Below, piece after piece: positions 31,033 to 32,753 of a DNA stretch of 32,753 bases. The translations under genes and the position numbers were made by a program. Under the pieces are notes generated by a model, which was not told the DNA's origin, did no database searches, and was given only the letters and a program-made list of their open reading frames with translations. This DNA comes from JBBIVB01 sp964567515. GTDB taxonomy: Bacteria; Patescibacteriota; Patescibacteriia; Veblenbacterales; UBA10138. The number at the start of each line of letters is the position of its first letter. Position 1 is the stretch's first letter. The DNA lies in NCBI GenBank assembly GCA_964567515.1, contig CAZMMW010000003.1, forward strand, positions 1 to 32,753. Reading direction: 5' to 3'.

Positions 31033-32557
31033 CAACACAACGAGACGGCTTTTTTGAGGCCAATTCACGGGCGGCTCGCAGAGCCGCACACTGATTTTGC
31101 GGCGATGAATCCTCTCCGCTCGGCGGCCTGACGGCCGCCTCGCGGTTGTGCAAAATGAGGTTCGAACCGAACAAAGTTCGGTAGGCAACCTTTTTCAGAA
31201 AAAGGTTGCCCTCTTGTACGATTTTAGGCAAGGAACTTGCCTCTTTTATCCATTCCGCCATAGGTTCTAACCAGCCAGTCCGCTTTTGTTCAAGATTGAT
31301 GATTTGCTCCTCCAGCGACTTTTTCTCGGAAAGGAGTTTTGCTTTCTCCGCGCGATAAGTTTGTTGTTCAATGTCTTGTTCCAAATAGCCGTCTAAAAGT
31401 CGCTGGAGCTTGGTTTTAATACTTTGAATTTTACTTTCTCCCTCTTGAACAAAAGCGGTGCAGAATTGGGCGGATTCTTTTTTGTCTTTTTCAAGTATGG
31501 TATTCATTTGTTCCGCCCAATCTGCTCTCAAAGAAAATTTTTGGAGTAAAGAGGAAAGCTGTTTGTCCAGCTCCTCTTGGCGAATACAAGGTTCCGGGCA
31601 TTTGATAGTCTTTGAACGTTTGGAACAATGATAATACACATATTCGTGAACATTGCCGTTTTTCTGCTTTTTAACCTTGTATTCGCCAGTGATGCTCATG
31701 CCGCAAGTGCCGCATTTCAAAACTCCGCACAGAGCTTGCGGCTCCCACTTGGTTTTCATCGGCTTTCCTCTTTGCTTTAGAACTTCCTGCACTTTGTCAA
31801 AAATTTTCTTTGAGACAACTGGCTGGTGCTTGCCCTCGTGGACTTCGCCAGCGTAGCGAAAATGTCCGTAGTAGAACGGATTGGAAAGGATAAAAGAAAT
31901 TCTGTCTCGGTGAAGTTTCTTGCCGCCAGATGTGGTAATACCTTGTTGCGCCAAAAAGTTGGAAATATCCTCAAGGCGTGAGCCATTTTGCGCGTAGAGT
32001 TCAAAGGCCTTGCGGATAACAACACTTTTCTTTTTGTCTATGACAACAGTTTTGGTGCGCGAGTCGTTGATGTAGCCCACTGGCGCAAGGCCGGGATATT
32101 CTCCGCGTCTGACCTTTTGGCGCAACCCTCGTTTAACATTTTCGGAAAGTGAATCAATGTAATATTTGCTTTGCCCAAAAGCGATGTTGAGCATGAATTT
32201 TCCTTGCGTGGTATTTTCGTACCAAAATGTCGGAAATTTGAGCGCAACAATGCGCCCGCAGTCCAAAAGGTAAATTATCCGTCCACCATCAACAGAATTG
32301 CGCGCCAGTCTGTCGGGGTTCCAACAGACTATGCCGTTGGCCTCGCCCTTCTCAATTTTGTTGAGCATGCTATTGAAAATCGGACGACCTGGAATTTTCG
32401 CACTCTGCTTTTCCACAAACTCCTCAACCACCTCTAACTTTTCTTGCATCGCAAAGGCGCGCAATTCTGTCAGTTGTGCTTCAATACTCAAAACCTGCTC
32501 GTTCAGAGCAGTGCCGCTTTCTGCGACACGGCGGTGGGGCGGAGCGAATTGGATTTT
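30992..32557 (-). CDS. Large serine recombinase, N-terminal catalytic motif not intact
   Basis: Members integrate mobile DNA through a Ser-DNA link. Visible domains: the rest of the resolvase domain from QVLSIEAQLTELRAF through IVCWNPDRLARNS; the recombinase domain (YPGLAPVGYINDS, then SNPFYYGHFRYAGE); the zinc ribbon CGVLKCGTCGMSITGEYKVK with YHCSKR; and a coiled coil (KSLEEQIINLEQKR). The expected start Y-x-R-x-S before QVLS is not seen. The frame there reads KIQFAPPHRRVAESGTALNE, with no Ser two residues after an Arg, and has no ATG. The first in-frame usable codon is TTG at 32491. The open frame continues upstream only by reading antisense through tRNA-Ala. At the 3' end it runs antisense into tRNA-Arg(CCT). 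The gene is more GC-rich than its surroundings. I infer a damaged, tRNA-targeted element. Confidence 0.8.
   Translation of the reverse strand, partial: KIQFAPPHRRVAESGTALNEQVLSIEAQLTELRAFAMQEKLEVVEEFVEKQSAKIPGRPIFNSMLNKIEKGEANGIVCWNPDRLARNSVDGGRIIYLLDCGRIVALKFPTFWYENTTQGKFMLNIAFGQSKYYIDSLSENVKRGLRQKVRRGEYPGLAPVGYINDSRTKTVVIDKKKSVVIRKAFELYAQNGSRLEDISNFLAQQGITTSGGKKLHRDRISFILSNPFYYGHFRYAGEVHEGKHQPVVSKKIFDKVQEVLKQRGKPMKTKWEPQALCGVLKCGTCGMSITGEYKVKKQKNGNVHEYVYYHCSKRSKTIKCPEPCIRQEELDKQLSSLLQKFSLRADWAEQMNTILEKDKKESAQFCTAFVQEGESKIQSIKTKLQRLLDGYLEQDIEQQTYRAEKAKLLSEKKSLEEQIINLEQKRTGWLEPMAEWIKEASSLPKIVQEGNLFLKKVAYRTLFGSNLILHNREAAVRPPSGEDSSPQNQCAALRAARELASKKPSRCVVVPSEGIEPTSFP
31111..31143 (-). repeat. 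Shared GC-rich hairpin motif, copy 2
   Basis: On the minus strand GCGAGGCGGCCGTCAGGCCG, then CCGAGCGGAGAGG: GGCGGCC/GGCCGCC around GTCA. A second hairpin (GCGGCTC/GAGCCGC) follows about 20 bases on. Copy 1 lies at 266-298 and a shorter copy 3 at 32699-32723. The frames GCGAG and CGAGCG are kept while the stem arms differ. Confidence 0.65.
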
Positions 32558-32578
32558 TTCAGCAATTTTTGCTAAAAT
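32549..32578 (+). promoter_or_regulatory. Promoter for tRNA-Ala
   Basis: TTGGAT (32549-32554), 18 bases, TAAAAT (32573-32578). The start near 32585 is about 24 bases before the tRNA. It overlaps the place where the recombinase N-terminus should begin. Confidence 0.5.
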
Positions 32579-32608
32579 AGTTTCTAACGTGGTTGTAAAG
32601 CCACATAT

Positions 32609-32684
32609 GGGCCAGTAGCTCAGTTGGTAGAGTGCAGCATTCGCATTGCTGAGGTCAGGGGTTCGATTCCCCTCTGGTCCACCA
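32609..32684 (+). tRNA. tRNA-Ala (anticodon CGC)
   Basis: Acceptor GGGCCAG/CTGGTCC with the G3-U70 pair that marks tRNA-Ala, anticodon stem CAGCA/TGCTG around TTCGCAT giving CGC, T-loop TTCGATT and encoded CCA. The GC-rich tail of another recombinase-like element begins about 15 bases after its 3' end. Confidence 0.93.
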
Positions 32685-32698
32685 AAGTTGATTAGTTG

Positions 32699-32753
32699 CC
32701 TCGCTCGGCGCTTCGCGCCTCGCTTCGGCGGGCATTTCCGCAAGGAAATGCCA
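32699..32753 (-). pseudogene. Start of a third recombinase-like tail abutting tRNA-Ala, cut by the window edge
   Basis: On the minus strand GCGAGGCGCGAAGCGCCGAG (32723-32704), then CGAGG, matches the motif at 266-298 and 31143-31111. In one frame it reads REAPSEATNQ, comparable to NREARYSAPSGEE and NREAAVRPPSGED. A further hairpin with an 8-bp stem and GCAA loop (GCATTTCC/GGAAATGC, 32733-32752) lies beyond. Only about 55 bases are in view, so the assignment rests on the shared motif and the position at a tRNA 3' end. Confidence 0.45.

Noticed and set aside
32558..32743. N-terminal extension of the serine recombinase to 32743
   Set aside because: It translates the antisense of tRNA-Ala and its promoter and contains no resolvase-type sequence.
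1..32753. CRISPR array or cas genes
   Set aside because: No regularly spaced direct repeats and no Cas-like proteins were seen on either strand.

Overview
The window looks like a chromosomal segment of a Patescibacteria (Candidate Phyla Radiation) bacterium. The grounds are an AT-rich, densely packed housekeeping layout, short versions of YidC and other proteins, a DUF3048 protein, a diacylglycerol-kinase-like protein without the usual GGDGT loop, and a large serine recombinase of the kind common in these genomes. TGA is used as a stop (for example at the end of yidC, 29278-29280), so this is not one of the lineages that recode UGA as glycine. Placement is inferred from gene content only; no marker-gene search could be run.

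Layout. 1-373 is GC-rich mobile debris ending in the C-terminal remnant of a serine recombinase that abuts the 3' end of tRNA-Gly. 374-921 is a five-tRNA cluster on the minus strand. 1067-8872 is mainly envelope and transport genes on the minus strand: PilT, a thioredoxin-fold protein, a PAP2 phosphatase, a broken glycosidase-like gene, an unrecognised 192-aa gene, a CPA2-type antiporter, a ZIP metal transporter and a HAD-class II aldolase fusion. 9003-11728 is a mixed unit running from tRNA-Arg through a hydrolase, CutA and a DUF3048 protein to tRNA-His and a terminator. A Xer recombinase follows. 12852-19543 runs on the plus strand: a small membrane protein, rpsO, an NYN nuclease, pnp with a large leader hairpin, a 645-base gap that probably encodes a structured RNA, a DksA/TraR protein, lspA and a YifB ATPase. 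19549-27589 carries a LysM-M23 peptidase, tyrS, a class A penicillin-binding protein, dnaN and dnaA. 27767-29536 is rpmH-rnpA-yidD-yidC-PRC barrel, diverging from dnaA, which is the classical oriC neighbourhood. A lipid-kinase-like gene and a bactofilin follow.

The right edge (30958-32753) is again mobile: tRNA-Arg(CCT), a large serine recombinase gene converging on it, tRNA-Ala(CGC), and the start of a third recombinase-like tail. The three tails, at both window edges, end at tRNA 3' ends and share a GC-rich motif with hairpins whose arms differ between copies but still pair.

Functionally the core segment joins replication initiation (dnaA, dnaN), ribosome and RNA metabolism (rpsO, rpmH, rnpA, pnp, NYN), membrane protein insertion and processing (yidC, yidD, lspA), and cell-wall synthesis and remodelling (class A PBP, LysM-M23, bactofilin). 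The strongest candidates for something undescribed are the roughly 400-nt structured RNA between pnp and the dksA-like gene and the tRNA-targeting recombinase tails. Several genes also have promoters that would give leaderless or nearly leaderless mRNAs.
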